64,000 nucleotides of DNA from Porphyra umbilicalis (taxonomy: Eukaryota; Rhodophyta; Bangiophyceae; Bangiales; Bangiaceae), in assembly GCA_002049455.2 (NCBI GenBank), contig KV918842.1:62001-126000 (forward strand), written 5' to 3'. The translations under genes and the position numbers were made by a program. Below, piece after piece: positions 1 to 12,600 of this stretch. The notes beneath the pieces were generated by a model that did not search any database, was not told the origin of the DNA, and was given only the letters and a program-made list of their open reading frames with translations. Positions within the stretch are counted from its first letter, which is position 1. The number at the start of each line of letters is the position of its first letter.

Positions 1-1241
1 AAGACTGCGAGCATTGACCCGTGCTGCAGGGAGACCCATTATATTACCCGGTGATGTGTGACATGTCAAGCATCCCGACCAGGTTCGCCGGGCCCTTGGG
101 CCGACAAAGGCTGACAGCAGCTGGAAAACCGCACTCTGAGTGACCCGGTGGCAAGTACCTGCTGACACCCGCGGTGGTCTTTGTGAAACGATGCCAGAAC
201 ATGCACGCTGACAGCCTAATCAGGACAAGACTTCTTAAGCCACCGGCCACAGCGGTGCCGTCAGGAGCGTCCCCCCTAACCGGCCCCTCATGTTTGTTCG
301 CAGAGGCTGAATCGGCCTCCGAACATGCATGTCGTTTGAGGAGTTCTTGCAATTCTTTTCTGTCCGTTCGGTCCGTTCATTGGCCCTCCGAACACGTGAG
401 CCCCGTGCCCAGTAGATCGCCTATGTTCATTGACATCGAGACGTGTCACTGACATTCTTTTGACCAATCATCATCGATGAAGGGTACAGCAGTGACTGGA
501 TCCAGCCCACCTGCGTTTCTTCTGGGGCACCAGATGGCACAGGTGCGCAGTCTCTGTCTTGTGGACTGTAGAGACCCGGCTCAAATACTGTGAAACTAGG
601 CCGCCTGACTCAGCCAATGGGCACGTGGTCACATTCATTGAACCGGCAATCTGACAGGGTTTGGGCAGCGTTCTTGACATTGAATCATGAGAAGTCATTG
701 GCTGCATGAAGAGCCTTCAGTCCCCTGTCTTACCATGTGCCAGTAGGTGGCTGTGGCTTTCGCCGGTCATGCCAGGAGCAATTGCACTTGGGACGCTATC
801 GGTCCCCTGAAGCCAGGTGAGAGACGATCTGATGGACATCCTGACATCGGTCCACATCGGCAAACGTTTGCACTCGCAAACGTGCATGCTCCATTTCTCA
901 GCAAAGCACCATACATCAGAACCTTGGCTTGGACGCATTTGCGGGCAGAGAGAACGATAAATACCTCAAGAAAATGTTGCGACCATCGTATTTTATAGAT
1001 GCATGCCAAGCCTCCAACAGAAACTACTTTCTACGTTGGGAATGATGCATCATCTGGAACAGACGTTGTCGAGCGCCGTTATGGCCAGGTTCCGCGCATT
1101 TAAAACCACCAGCGCCCTTTTCCTCGAGACGTCGGCCTCCAGCGGTCGCGCGGCCTGACGATCGGAACACCAACCACCAGTGACGCTGCAGCCCCACCAC
1201 ACGGATCCCACGATTCTTGCTGCCGACAACCGACGTCCGAG
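1..1241. other. Intergenic, no gene recognised
   Basis: Mixed-composition sequence upstream of the ascorbate peroxidase gene. Open frames are short and resemble nothing I know. An AT-rich stretch (catttaaaacc, about 1097-1107) lies roughly 140 bp before the peroxidase start and could be a core promoter element, but this is weak. Confidence 0.5.
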
Positions 1242-2254
1242 ATGGTGTCTGAGCTGGAGACCGCAGTCCGTGCCGACCTGGCGGCGTTGATCAAGGAGAA
1301 GAACTGCCACGGCATCATGGTTCGCGTGGCGTGGCACGACGCGGGTACGTTCAGGCCTGTACTTCTGTCGCGGTCCTTTTGTGACGACAGTACCGCTTAT
1401 TGTGCGACCGCTTTAGTTTGGTCTACAGCGGGGCGCTCCACGCGCCACACCCGATGGATTCCTAGTGCGTGCTGTTCGTGTGATTTTCTATCCCCCTTCT
1501 TGTCTCGCCCAAGGCGTCGTCTGGCATATTACTCGTCCGTACCGTTGATCCTAACGCTTTGGTGTTCTAGCTCTGCCCTGGATCATTGCCCGGCCGTTGC
1601 TCTGGTGCTGGTCGTTGGACGAGTGCAGGCACGTACAACACGCATGACGGCACTGGTGGCGCCAACGGCTCGCAGCGCTTCGCCCCCGAGTGCACCCACG
1701 CTGCCAACGCAGGTCTAAACATTGCCCGCGACATGTTGCAGGCGATCAAGGACAAGCACCCCGACATCAGCTACGCGGATCTGTACCAATTGGCGTCGAT
1801 TGTGGCGATTGAGGATGCCGGTGGCCCAGCCATCCCCTTCCGCATGGGCCGCAAGGATGCGGAGGCCCCCCAGTGCACGCCTGACGGCCGCCTGCCCGAC
1901 GCGGACAAGCGTATGCCCCACCTGCGCGATATCTTTTACCGCATGGGGTTCAACGACGAGGAGATTGTGACGCTGTCGGGCGCCCACACGCTTGGCGCCG
2001 CCCACAAGGACCGAAGCGGCTTTGACGGTCCGTGGACGTCCAACCCCAACGTGTTCGACAACTCGTACTACAAGGAGATCCTGAAGGAGGAGCCTGGGTC
2101 GGGTCTGTTGCACCTGCCGTCGGACAAGGCTCTGCTGGACGAGCCCCGTTGCAAGGCCCTGGTGGAGACCTACGCGGCCGACCAGGCCACTTTCTTTCAG
2201 AGCTACGCCAAGGCTCACCAGAAGCTGAGCGAGCTCGGCGCGAATTGGGCATGA
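1242..2254 (+). CDS. Ascorbate peroxidase (class I haem peroxidase), two exons
   Basis: Reduces hydrogen peroxide with ascorbate. Exons 1242-1344 and 1629-2254; the 284-bp intron has GT-AG ends and splits a Gly codon (phase 1). The spliced product is 242 aa, near the normal size of cytosolic APX. The distal site is VRVAWHDAG (Arg28, Trp31, His32), the proximal site is LSGAHTLGAAH with His154, followed by DRSGFDGPW (Trp170). The C-terminus (LPSDKALL, AADQATFF, LSELG) follows plant APX closely. The intron falls directly after the distal His motif, where APX sequences continue with GTYN, so the junction is secure. No transit peptide is visible before the catalytic core, so a cytosolic enzyme is most likely. 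Confidence 0.96.
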
Positions 2255-3018
2255 ACCGAGGCTGGCTCGAGCCGCGCACGTGCGGCTCTGTAGCCATCAG
2301 CCGGTATGCTGTCATGGTCCCTGTGTTCGTGAGTTAGCCCTGCGTTTGCTGTCGAACGTAACAACATGAGGATGTGCTCGTGTATTGTGTGATTGTTTGA
2401 TGTTCGCACTTGCCGCCTGTTGTGTTGACCTTTTATGCCCGCCCGTGGTGACGCGGCGCGCGCGCACTCGTCGAGCTTGATGTCGTCGGACCACGCTCTG
2501 CATGATGTGCGATCAGTCTCAGACCTGCAGTGTTGAGCATTTCGCGCGGTACACAGTTCACTCGGCGTGCTGCAGTCTCTACTTCCGCGCCGGTTTGCCC
2601 TCCACAGCCTAAGCAAACCACCGGCGTTACCGTGTCCATGACCACCACTGGCCACGCAGAATGGGCACACAAAAAGAGCTCGCGCAAGAGCACTGGACCA
2701 GAAATAACCTTTCACGCACCGCCTGCACGATTGGGCCAGTCGACCCCTCCCCAACATAGACGCCCGCGTGCGCTGCCAACCAGCAATACGGACGGGCCCT
2801 CTCCAGCGCACCCTCACAGAAGCGGCAGGAAACACATATGCACACAAACACAAAAGTACTCAAACACAATTGCATGGCAACACGCGCGGAGCCCGCCAAC
2901 CATACGGGACCTTGCTCGCAGCTAGTGTGACAGCCGGGTCACCCTCCGGCCGCCGCCGTGACGGTTGCGACAGCCAGCACAACAGGTCGCCGTCAGCTTG
3001 CATGGCCACCCCCACCCG
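2255..3018. other. Intergenic, convergent 3' ends
   Basis: Lies between the 3' ends of the peroxidase (+) and the small charged protein (-). Only overlapping spurious frames; nothing recognised. Confidence 0.5.
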
Positions 3019-3486
3019 TCAGTCTTCCTCGTCGCTCACCGGCTTGGCTGCCATCATCTTCTTGAACTTCGTGAAGCTCTTACCCCCCAACGAGGAGATG
3101 TCGCCCTTCTTCTTCTTGGCCTTGGTGCTGTATGAGATGAAATCATCGGTCGCAATAGATGGCACCGACTTCAGCTGGCTCTCGGCTTCCGCGCTGTCGG
3201 CGCCGGCCTCCATGTCGCCGTCGCTCAGGTCCAGTCCGTCGTCGTCACCCTCGTCGTCCGAGCCCCCCTTCGCCCGCCCAAAGCGGGACTTGGAGCGCGG
3301 CGGCAGTTTGCGTTGAGGGCCCGCGCCACCGCCACCGGTGCCGCCAGCGCCCCATGGCTCGCCCTCCGCATCCACCTCGCCGGGGGAGAGGGGCGACGAG
3401 CAGCCGTCCATTTTGGAGCTGAAGCCCAACTTCTTGGACGTAAACGAGTCGCGACCTTTGAAGGAGGCGCTTTTCCCATCTGCCAT
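3019..3486 (-). CDS. Small charged low-complexity protein, unknown function
   Basis: 155 aa from the ATG at 3486. A splice-acceptor-like sequence (ttccacag) lies just upstream on this strand, so a 5'UTR intron is possible and the longer in-frame start at 3537 is less likely. The product has a basic, Ser-rich N-terminus (MADGKSASFKGRDS), a Gly-rich centre, an acidic block (DDEGDDDGLDLSDGDME) and a basic C-terminal part (TKAKKKKGDISSLGGKSF) ending in Asp/Glu. There is no signal peptide or membrane segment. I recognise no family. The alternation of charged blocks and a plausible ATG support a real gene, perhaps a small nuclear or ribosome-associated protein, but that is only a guess. Confidence 0.5.
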   Translation of the reverse strand: MADGKSASFKGRDSFTSKKLGFSSKMDGCSSPLSPGEVDAEGEPWGAGGTGGGGAGPQRKLPPRSKSRFGRAKGGSDDEGDDDGLDLSDGDMEAGADSAEAESQLKSVPSIATDDFISYSTKAKKKKGDISSLGGKSFTKFKKMMAAKPVSDEED

Positions 3487-4635
3487 GACAAAGACGTCAG
3501 GGTGCTGTGGAAGCGAGGGGCGAAACGGCACCGGCACGTCGCAGGCGTCCGTTGCAGCCGCCCTTCAAAATGTCACGGGCGACAAGACGCTAGCGCGCCC
3601 GTGGAAGTCGTGAGGCTAGGGCCGACAGCGATACACCCCCTGCGGCAACTCCGCAACGGCAATGAGCACGGTCGGCGACAGAGCAGACGACGAACACACG
3701 ACGGCGCACGGCGCCGCCCCAACTCGCTCGGCCGGCCGACGCAGCTGTAACGCGGCCGAGTCCCACCGCGAAGACCGCCACCACCCCCACAAAGCAGCTC
3801 GCAAATCCCCCCGCAACACAACGCGATGCGCTGCGGTTGCCGGCACAAGAGAACAGGCACGCGCCGCCGCACAAGCACACTGGGCTTTGCAATTGACGGG
3901 CGCCGGGACAACAGACCGGCAGCGGCGGCGACGGCGTCCGAAAGCGCAACTCGCCCTCTGCAGCGGTCGGCGGGGAAGCACAAGAAAACGCAACGCGGCC
4001 GACGGATCCAACCCCGCGCCGCGCGACGCCGCCTGCAGGCGGTCCTCAGTCGCCCTCACCCCGTGGCGAGACACGCGCAGAGCGAAAACCACCGTCACGT
4101 GTCACTGCTCAGGGGGGGGGCGGGCAGAAATGGAATGAGCCCCAATGCGCAGCCCGCCGCGACGTCGGCGATGCGTCCATGAGCAGCATGGTTCGTCGCA
4201 CCAAAAGCAGGGGAGTCACCAGCGGAGCCCTCTCCCGCGTGGGGGGGAGCTCCTAGCGGTAGAGCCACACAAGTTAAGTGCCTCAGGCAGGCGCCATCGT
4301 GCCGCACCACAGCGTGGGCAGGCCAAGCGGTCCGTCGACCAGGATGGGGATGGAAGCATGGCGTGGGACGAAGGTGGTGCAACCGTCCCGAAAGCGCAGC
4401 GCGCTTCGTGCTCGTTCCGCGTGGAGATCGTAAAGCGGCATGTCGACAGGTGGTACAAATATTTGGGCGATCCCAGTGGACCCGCCTCTCTTCCGTGCAA
4501 GGCGATCGCCCATCGTCACCTCGTCACTCGTCGTGATCCCGAGGACAGAACCAAGACCCAAAGGGGGACTACTTACAACATAGAGATCATTTACAGCCGT
4601 GTCATCCATATGAGCGAACGGTGTGCAGGACATCA
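3487..4635. other. Intergenic, no gene recognised
   Basis: About 1.1 kb of GC-rich DNA with overlapping open frames on both strands, rich in Arg, Ala and Pro, without recognisable motifs. The MITE-like elements follow directly. Confidence 0.5.
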
Positions 4636-4637
4636 TA

Positions 4638-4798
4638 TTGCAGTCTTCCCGATTCTGGCCGATCCGGACCAGAACAACTTACAGTCCATATAACTTCTGA
4701 TTGGTCGAGAGGTCGTATCCGGCCGGATGGATGGCTGTCGTGCATCTGTTCTGCACAGTTGTTCATGTCGGGATCGGCCAAAATTGGGGAGACTGCAA
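4638..4798. mobile_element. MITE-like inverted-repeat element A, TA flanked
   Basis: 161 bp. The ends are imperfect inverted repeats of about 40 bp: the left arm starts TTGCAGTCTTCCCGATTC and the right arm, read in reverse complement, starts TTGCAGTCTCCCCAATTT; both continue into GGCCGATCC and later GAACAAC. TA lies immediately outside each end (4636-4637 and 4799-4800), the target duplication expected of Tc1/mariner-type elements. There is no coding capacity. Confidence 0.6.
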
Positions 4799-4800
4799 TA

Positions 4801-4935
4801 CAGTGCGTTCTCGTTATAAGAGAATCGTTTACAAAAGAATATGGGTCGCGAGTCTTCAATTCCAGTCCGTGTGGGCCACTTTTTCTTCATATTGAGCCGA
4901 ATCAGCTGTCTCATATATTTAACGAGAACGCACTG
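4801..4935. mobile_element. MITE-like inverted-repeat element B (Tc1/mariner or pogo type)
   Basis: 135 bp with perfect 16-bp terminal inverted repeats (CAGTGCGTTCTCGTTA at the left, its reverse complement at the right), flanked by TA at 4799-4800 and 4936-4937. A CAG start, the CTCGTTA core and a TA target duplication are typical of pogo/Tigger-like non-autonomous elements. The interior is AT-richer than its surroundings and non-coding. It shares its left TA with element A. Confidence 0.7.
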
Positions 4936-5012
4936 TACAAAGGACATCCAGAGGCGGTCAAACAACGCAGCGGGACCAGTTTAAGGCGACGTCAGAATGG
5001 AGAGTTGGCGGC

Positions 5013-7523
5013 CTACGCGACCGGCCGGCCAAGCAGCTCGTCCAATACACTCGGGTCCGCAAGGGTGCTCACGTCGCCCAAGTCCCCCTCCCCCCCCCCC
5101 GTCGCAATCAGCCGCAGCAGTCGGCGGAGGATCTTGCCGCTGCGGGTTTTCGGCAGCCCCCGGCCGCCGACCCAGTGCAGCGTCTCGACCCGCGCAATCG
5201 GCCCGATGCGGGCGCGGAGTTCAGCGGTGATGGCCGCCCGCAACCCATCGTTACCCTCCACGCCGGGCATCAATACGACAAACGCGTAGAGGGCCTCCCC
5301 AGTGACCTCGTGGGGAATCCCCACGACCGCCGCCTCGGCGACGCTCGGGACACCCACAATCGCGGATTCCACCTCGGCGGTGCCCATGCGGTGGCCCGAC
5401 ACGTTGAGCACGTCGTCAATGCGGCCAGTCAGCCACAGGTGGCCGTCCGCGTCCCGTCGCGCGCCGTCGCCCGTCATGTAGTAGCCCGGGAAGCGTGAGA
5501 AGTAGGTCGACTCCATCCGCCCATGGTCACCCATGAGTGTGCGCAGGGCCGACGGCCAGGGTCGGGCAATAACCAGGTTGCCCTCGCCTTCCCCCTCAAC
5601 GACATTGCCATTGTCGTCGAGCAGCGCCGGCACGATGCCGAGGTGCGGCAGCTGCGCGCAGCCGGGCTTGAGGGACAACCCGGCCACGGGGAGCGGCACA
5701 ATGACATGCGCGCCCGTCTCGGTCTGCCAGTACGAATCGACAACGGTGGCCGAGGCGTCACCGACCACCGAGTAGTACCAGTCCCACGCTTCGGGATTGA
5801 TCGGCTCCCCGACTGTGCCGAGCACCTTGAGCGACGACGTGTCGTGGGCGGTCACATACGCATCACCCGCCCGCTTCAGCGACCGCAGCGCCGTTGGTGC
5901 CGTGTACAGAATATTGACTCGGTACCTGGCCACAATAGCCCACAGCCGGCCGGCGTCTGGGTAAGTGGGGATGCCCTCAAAGATCACCTGAGTGGCGCCG
6001 TTGAGCAGCGGGCCATACGTGACGTAGGTGTGCCCCTGGAAGATAACAAAAACGCGTACGGGATGGCGGGGAGACAGGGAGGCAAGGCAAACGACAGCCG
6101 AGGAGCAGGCAAACACGAGCACGAGCACCACACGTCAGTGACCACAAACACTGCCAGCCGCCGGCCGCACCACAAAGGGCAAGGAGTTCCAGTCACCCCA
6201 AAAGCGCCCCGAATGCAATTGGCCACGGCGGCCGAGCCCCGCAACCTTCCAGTCGACAGAAGGAACCCCCACCCCCCCCGCCCAACGAGCTGCACCAAGG
6301 CAGCACCACCACCTGCCATGCCGTACCGTGATCCACCCACAGTCTGCCGTGCAGAAGTAGACGTCGCCCGGCATGTAGTTGAAGGAAAACTTGAAGGTCG
6401 TTGCCGCGCCGACCATGTACCCCCCCACGGTGTGGACGACGCCCTTGGGCGCCCCCGTGCTGCCGCTTGTAAAGAGGCAAAAGAGCGGATCCTCCGCGTC
6501 GACCCATACGACCGGAGCGGTGTCGGCCGCACCCGCGAGCGCATCATCCCACCACACGTCTCGACCGGTGACCATGGGCACGTCGGCTTCCCCTCCGCCC
6601 CCCCCCCGCACGACCAGCTGCGTCGTCACCGTGTGGCCATACTCAGCCGCCGCGAGCGCAATGGCCTCGTCCGCCGCTGCTTTGAGGGGCACCCACTTGG
6701 CGCCCCGCCCGACGCCGTCGGTCGTGACAATGACGGCCGCGCCGGCCGCGGCGAGGCGCGCCGCGAGCGCCGCAGGAGAAAAGCCCCCAAACACCACCGA
6801 GTGCACGGCCCCAATGCGGGCGGCGGCGAGCATAACCGTCGGCAGCTGGACGCCCATCGGCATGTACGTGACAACGCCGTCGCCGGCGCGGATGCCTGCG
6901 GCGGTCAGCGCATTGGCGGTGCGGCACACGTCGGCCAGTAGCTCCGCGTACGTGACCGACCGCCGCCGCCCGTCATCATCGTCGCCATTCGGCTCGAAAA
7001 AAAATGCAACATTGTCGCCCCGCCCCGCCGCCACGTGCACGTCGAGGGCGTTGTAGCAAATGTTGGTGCGCCCGCCCTTCCACCAGTGCGCGTACACGGG
7101 ACCGGCGGTTGGGTCAAAGTTCCACGACACGGCCGGCGCGTCGGCGGGCCACGGCTTTTCCCAATAAAACTCCCGCGCAATGGTCGACCAAAAGGCGTCT
7201 GGGTCCGCCACTGACTGGTTGTACAGGGTTTCGTACTCGGCCAAGGAGCCGAGGTGGTGCTCGTTGGCCTCTAGGTAGGAAGCGGGGACGGGCACCTCGG
7301 TAGGGGGGGGACGGGGGGCCGCGCCGTCGCCGGCCGACGCTTGTGGCGGGGATGCCGACTGTGAAGAGGCCGCTGCACGACGGGGGGGCGAAACCGCCGG
7401 CAGCGATCGCGGCGACCTCCCTTTCCGACGCCTACCAGCGGCGGCGGGGAGGCGGCGGCAGGCGGCAGACGCGAGTGAACGGGCGGGAGGCCGGAGCGCC
7501 GCCGGAGACGCCGCAAAGGCCAT
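5013..7523 (-). CDS. Acetyl-CoA synthetase (AMP-forming), plastid-targeted form
   Basis: Makes acetyl-CoA from acetate, ATP and CoA. Exons 7523-6327 and 6035-5013; the 291-bp intron (6036-6326) is GT-AG in phase 0, inside the conserved stretch DCGWIT/GHTYVTYGPL. The product is 739 aa: about 90 residues of Ala/Arg/Ser/Pro-rich leader that looks like a plastid transit peptide, then a complete enzyme. Motifs in order are the ATP-binding loop TSGSTGAPKG, DSYWQTETG, YMTGDGARRD, GRIDDVLNVSGHRM and RSGKILRR, whose Lys is the conserved regulatory acetylation site in this family. The ATG at 7523 is chosen because the leader begins there. It probably feeds plastid fatty-acid synthesis. Confidence 0.94.
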
Positions 7524-8188
7524 GGCCCCGGGTGGGGTTTGGAGGAAACAACAAGTGGGGGGTGAATGGGGGATGAGAAACGACGGACAGAGAGGCAACA
7601 AGCGCACGCCCAAGAACCCCACACGGACCCAGAAGCCGCCTCGGTCGTGGTCTGATACAGCTCGGAACGGGCCACCAAAGCGACGCCAGTGGTGCAGCAC
7701 CGCATGCAGGCGGACCCACCGACAGCGTGGCGTGGAGTTGTCCACGGGACAACCCGCACAGGCTCGCGGCGGGTCTCTGAACGTGTGGCGCCGCTGGCTC
7801 GACTGCCCGTGAAGCTCCGCGCTCCTCCAATCTCCTACCACTAAGAAGCACACCAAGATTTTTCGGCCAATGACATGCCCCGCGCGTCCCGGTCAAGGGA
7901 TCACTGTCGAGGTGACGCTCAACCGGAGTGAAGCTCGAACCCCGCATGGTCAATGCGCTGGCTTTCTTGATGGCGTTTTCGCCAGAGGCAAGGACCGTTG
8001 AGAACATAGCCGTGTTGGTGCTGTTGTTAGAACCGCTCCTGTACCGCGGACGTGTATCGCCCCTCAGCGCGCAGCTCGCTTGACGCGAGCCGCCCAGCGG
8101 CGCGCCACGGTGCTGCGGGGCCAGCAACCGCAGCACCGACTCCCGCCGCCTCCACGGACGGCAGAGCGTCCCGCGGTGCCGCACCCGC
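7524..8188. other. Intergenic between two minus-strand genes
   Basis: Upstream of the acetyl-CoA synthetase and downstream of the TMEM53-like gene. No conserved frame. A gene-like frame runs through part of it on the minus strand only because the TMEM53-like frame is broken. Confidence 0.45.
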
Positions 8189-9230
8189 TTAAAGCGCCGC
8201 ACGCACCCGAGGTGCGGCGGTCCGTGTCCCCCCCCCTCCCCGTCAGCGCGCTCCACAGCCGCGGCCACCCCCTCGACGGCCGCGGCCATGGCGCGCGCGT
8301 ACGCTGCCGGCGATGCCCCCGCGTGCCGCACGTGCGCGCTCGCCCCAACCGGGACGGCGGTTACCCCCCCCCCCGCGTGCCGGTCGCCCCCCCCTCACGA
8401 GCCGCCGCGTACACTGCTCGGCGGGCGGCCACGTGCGCTTCAACGCCCGCCGCGGGCGCCTGCGCGTCGGCGGTGCCAAACACGTACACCTCCCCACCCG
8501 CCCAGGCGGGCATCTCGACAAACGCCGCCGCGTAGGCGGTGCCCAAGGCGGGGCCGTGGCGGACAAAGAGGCCCGCCGTGTCCTTGGCGACGGTCACCCA
8601 CGCGGTGGCGGTCCGCGCCGCCGCGGCGGCGGCGGCGGTGGCCGCCACGGCGGTCGGCGGGGCCGCACCGCCGCGGCCGTTGCGGCCGCCCAAACCGTCT
8701 GCGCCGCGGGCGGGCGGCGCGGCGAGCCCCCGTGCCACCCCCATCGCGCGCGCCACGGAGACGAGCGTCACCGCGGCGGGAGCCGAGTCGACGAGCACCC
8801 CCGTGCGGGCGGCGAGCGCCGGCGGCAGGGCGGCTGCGAGGGCGGCCACGACGCACAGGCCGCCGTTGGAAAACGCGTGGAGGAGCACCCCGACGCGGCC
8901 GCTGCCGCCGGCAGCGTCTGTTACGGCGGCGGTGGCGGTCGCCGTGACGCCCGCCGCAAAGGCCGCCAGCACCGCCGAGCCGGGCGGTGACAAGACCACC
9001 GCCGGCGGTGGAAGGGCCACGTGGGTGGCCGCAGGTGGGTGGGGCGCGGCTGCCCAAAGGCGGGCATAAGTGGACACTTGGCGGGGGAGGGCGCCTAGCC
9101 AGCCGAGGAGGATGACCACAAAGGGCGGGCCGGCGGCCGCGGGGTCGGCTCGGCTGCAATGGGGCGGTGGTGGATCGAGCGGCGGGGGGGAATGGTGCAC
9201 ATCAAGGGCAAGAGGTGCAGGGAGCGCCAT
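8189..9230 (-). CDS. TMEM53/DUF829-type alpha/beta-hydrolase, frame broken twice at C-runs
   Basis: The first part (ATG at 9230; an alternative ATG is at 9353) carries a hydrolase-like start (VVILLGWLGALPRQVSTYAR), the nucleophile elbow LLHAFSNGG, then VLVDSAPAA and a late EVYVFGTADAQAP, as in TMEM53/DUF829 proteins. The frame then enters an 11-C run (8364-8374) and stops. One base of change restores ASAHVRHAGASPAAYARAM, the expected His-containing C-terminal block. A second 9-C run (8228-8236) decides the end; with one more shift the stop is at 8189-8191. Both breaks fall in homopolymers, so they are probably sequence errors. Substrate unknown. A long Ala-rich insert sits between the core blocks. 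Confidence 0.68.
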
Positions 9231-9674
9231 GGAGGTGGACGATGGATGCGTCCTGAAAGGGACGGGCGGAGAGGGGGGGAGGGGGGAAGAGCACGGTGTC
9301 GCGCAGGCTGCCTGGGAGGCTCGGCAAACTAGCTGGCGCAGGCGTCGGAGCATCAGAGGCCCGGATCACCGCGGCACATCCGGCGGCGACCAATGACGTG
9401 GCGACTGGCTCTCAGCAGGAGACGCTGTGATGGCTTGGACAGGGACCGAGCGGGCCCTGTCCGCAAGAGCAAGCGGTAACACCATGCTACGGAGCCGAGC
9501 ACACCGCAACAAAGTAATAACACGCAACACAATCGCTGAGGGATGGGGCGCTCACATACACACCACATACCGACTACACCACAAACACCCCAACGTGCGA
9601 AAGCAGCGCCAAGACGAGAAAAAAAGAAAGAAAGAGTGAAGACATACACACAGGCAGGCAGGTGCCGCATCGAC
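9231..9674. other. Intergenic between minus-strand genes
   Basis: Holds the 3' flank of the HECT ligase gene and the upstream region of the TMEM53-like gene. No gene seen. Confidence 0.5.
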
Positions 9675-12600
9675 CTAGGACAGAAGGAAGCTGCCTTGAC
9701 CCTCCAGCATAGCGTACTGCATACGCTCCTTCAGGATCTCGTAGCTCGAGTACTGGGGCAGCTTGAGGTAGCTGGAACAGGTGCTGACCGTCGGCAGACA
9801 CTCGTCCGCACTGCGCCCGCCGTCAGCCGTGCGCTTGACAACAGTCAGCCGAGGGTGCAGGCCGAGGAGGCCACCCACGGGCAGCGCCGGGGAACCCGTC
9901 GCAAACAGCAAGAAGCGGCGCTGGTCCTCCCCACCGAGCTCCGAGAGGAAGCGCAGCAGGTAGCCAACGGCTTCCGACTCGTGGGAAAACCCGTGGTCGC
10001 ACCGCGTCGCGCGGACGAGGAACTCGCGGTCCCACGGCTCAAAGGACGGCCCGCACATGAGGAGCTCCATCTCGGTCGGCTCAAACAGCAGCAGACTTGC
10101 AACGTCGAGCACCTCGGAATAGCCGCCGAGAAACGACTGAACCTGGCGCTGCACGCCCGTCACGAGCACGTACCGCACCACGCTGCAGACATACTGCAAT
10201 GCGTTGGCCGCAGTCACCTCGACAGTGACACCTGCATCAACCAGCTCCAGGTCGTCATTGCCGGGAACAGTGAAGGACAGACACAGGGACTGGATCGTGT
10301 CTCCGTCGCCCGAGCCGAGCATATCCACGACCTGCTGCATCGACTTGGCCAGCTGTGCATCGACGAGGGCGAGCGTCTTGAGGCCCAGCGGGTCCAACGC
10401 CTGCTGCAGCGGCAGCGCCAGAACGGCGTCCGGTGGGGCATCCCCCGCAGGAGGCACCTCGGGAGTCGCGTCGGGGGGCAGCTGGTCGCTCACTGCCGGC
10501 ACATCCGCCGCCGGCGCGTCCGTCGCAGTATCGACACCGTCCACTGAGATACCGTCCGCGTCGGACAACGCGCTGCCCGCCGCGCCCGGTGCCGCGGCGG
10601 CCGGCGAGCCCGACAGAGCACGTTTGACATTCTTCGCTGCCGCCCGCTCACGTGCCGCTACCATCGCCGCGGCCTCGGTCCGCAGCAGCGCACAAAACAC
10701 GGGGGACAGGCGGAGGTCCAACAAGCGCCCGTCCGATAGGGCCTTGCCGACGAGGCGGCCGCCAAAGCGGAACAGCTCCAAGCAGCGGCGCTGCTCCAGC
10801 CCTGTCGTCGTCGGCGACATGGGCGACGGGAACAAACCTTGGCCGGTCGGTACCACAAACGGTGACGCCTCGTCGGCTACAGGGCAGGTGGCGTCCGGTG
10901 CCGTGTCCGACCCGTCGCCGCCCGCAGGCAAGACCGTGATCCCCGGATGCGCCGGCGAGCGGCCAGGGGCGCCCCGACGGCCGCCACCGCCGCCACCGAC
11001 ACCACCCGAGCGGCGCTTGCCCTTACCTTTGCCAGGCACGCGGCCGCCACTGGGAGGCGGCTTGGCATCCGAGCTGCCACCAGCCGGCTTGTTCAGCGCC
11101 ACCTCGCTGTGCTCCGACCGCCACAGCTTGTACGAGGAACGCTGCAATTCCCGCGAGGCAAGCGTGTAAAACTCGAGCGTCGGCCCCAGGCCCGTACCGA
11201 CCTCGTCAAAATACTCGACTTCCAGCACCGTCTTGTGCGATGAGTACAGCTGCATCACCTTGACGGCGCTCTCAAGCAGCCGCGTGCGACGGATGCGCAC
11301 CTTCTGACGTTGGATGCGCCCGATACGGGCCTCAGAGATGGACCCGCGGAAGGAGTGGCCACCGCTCGAACCAGTGCCCGACGCGCTCTGTGAGTCGGCT
11401 CGCGTCTGCAGCCGGTGCAGCGCCCTCGTCACGCCAAGCGCCGTCGAGTAGAAGAGCTCCCGGCGGGACTCAAACGACAGCACAAACGGCGAGTCCCGAG
11501 CAAGGACGTGGCACCACGTGGGGATCGTCTCGCCGCACAGGGCCAGAGGGTCTGACAGCTGGCGCATTAGCTTGGCGTCCAGGCGCGCCGATGCATACGA
11601 CTCGGGCGTCGAGGCAGGGGGCAGAAGTGGGACCACGCGCGTTTTGGACGACGCAGCCACTGCAGCCGCCACAGCACGGACCTCGCCAACTGCCGCGCCC
11701 GCGTCAACCAACGTGCCCATGAAGATCTCACAACCAGCGTCGTCGCTCACGGCACCAACCGGCGACGGTCCAGCCGCGGAAAGCAGCGTGCTAATGCCGG
11801 GCGCGGCCAGCGTTGTTGGCCCGTTCTGCTTCGCCCGCAAGTTGGCATCCACCCAATGGAGGTAGAGCAGCAGCTTCACAGCAGCGGCGGTCGACGCTGG
11901 GAGGCCAGCCGACACAGCCTGCTCTGGCACCTCAAAGTCGAGGTACAGCGGCTGACCCGCCACAACCGTCGTGTTTCGCGGAGGCGGCGTGGACCGCGCT
12001 TCGTTGCCTGCCGTCGGCTCAGCCACCGGCGGGTTGCCACTGCCAACCTCCGCGTCGGTTGCAGCGTCGCGACCCGACTGCGGGGCGGTGGTGGAGCCCT
12101 TGTCCTCCGCCGTATCTGTCGAAGCGTCTGCAGCTACAGCCGCCGCGCTGCCACCACCGCGTCCGAAACCGCTCGGACCGGCTGCCGGCTCCTCGCCCCG
12201 CTGCTTCTTCTGGCTGCGTGTCAACCGCGCGCCACGCCCCTCTGGCCGCTCCCCAAAATTGTCCCCGGACCCGCTACCCGACAGGCCAGCTGATGCGGCC
12301 GCCGCCCGCTTGGCCGGAGACGACATCCCGGCCGTCGCCGCCGCACTCGGCGCAGCGACTGCCGCAGAGTACTCCAGCGTGTGGATGTTATCCCACAGCC
12401 GCCGCCCGCTGTTACCCGTACCGCCACCGACGAGACTGTTGCTGCTGCGGAGAACGGCTTGTAGGATGCTGCTGTCGTGGGGAATGTCCACTCCATTGAG
12501 GTTGAATTGCAGGCGCAAAGGCGCGCCCGCTCCCGAGTCCATAGCCCGCCCGTCCACATCGCGAGAGGCAGCGGTCGGGTCAAACCCACTGCGACGGCCA

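Noticed and set aside
3590-4138. Arg/Ala-rich frames on both strands
   Set aside because: Overlapping frames on both strands with the same compositional noise, no motif, and no start context.
7890-7960. Possible tRNA (GGTTCGA-like stretch)
   Set aside because: The surrounding bases do not form a T-arm stem or an acceptor stem.
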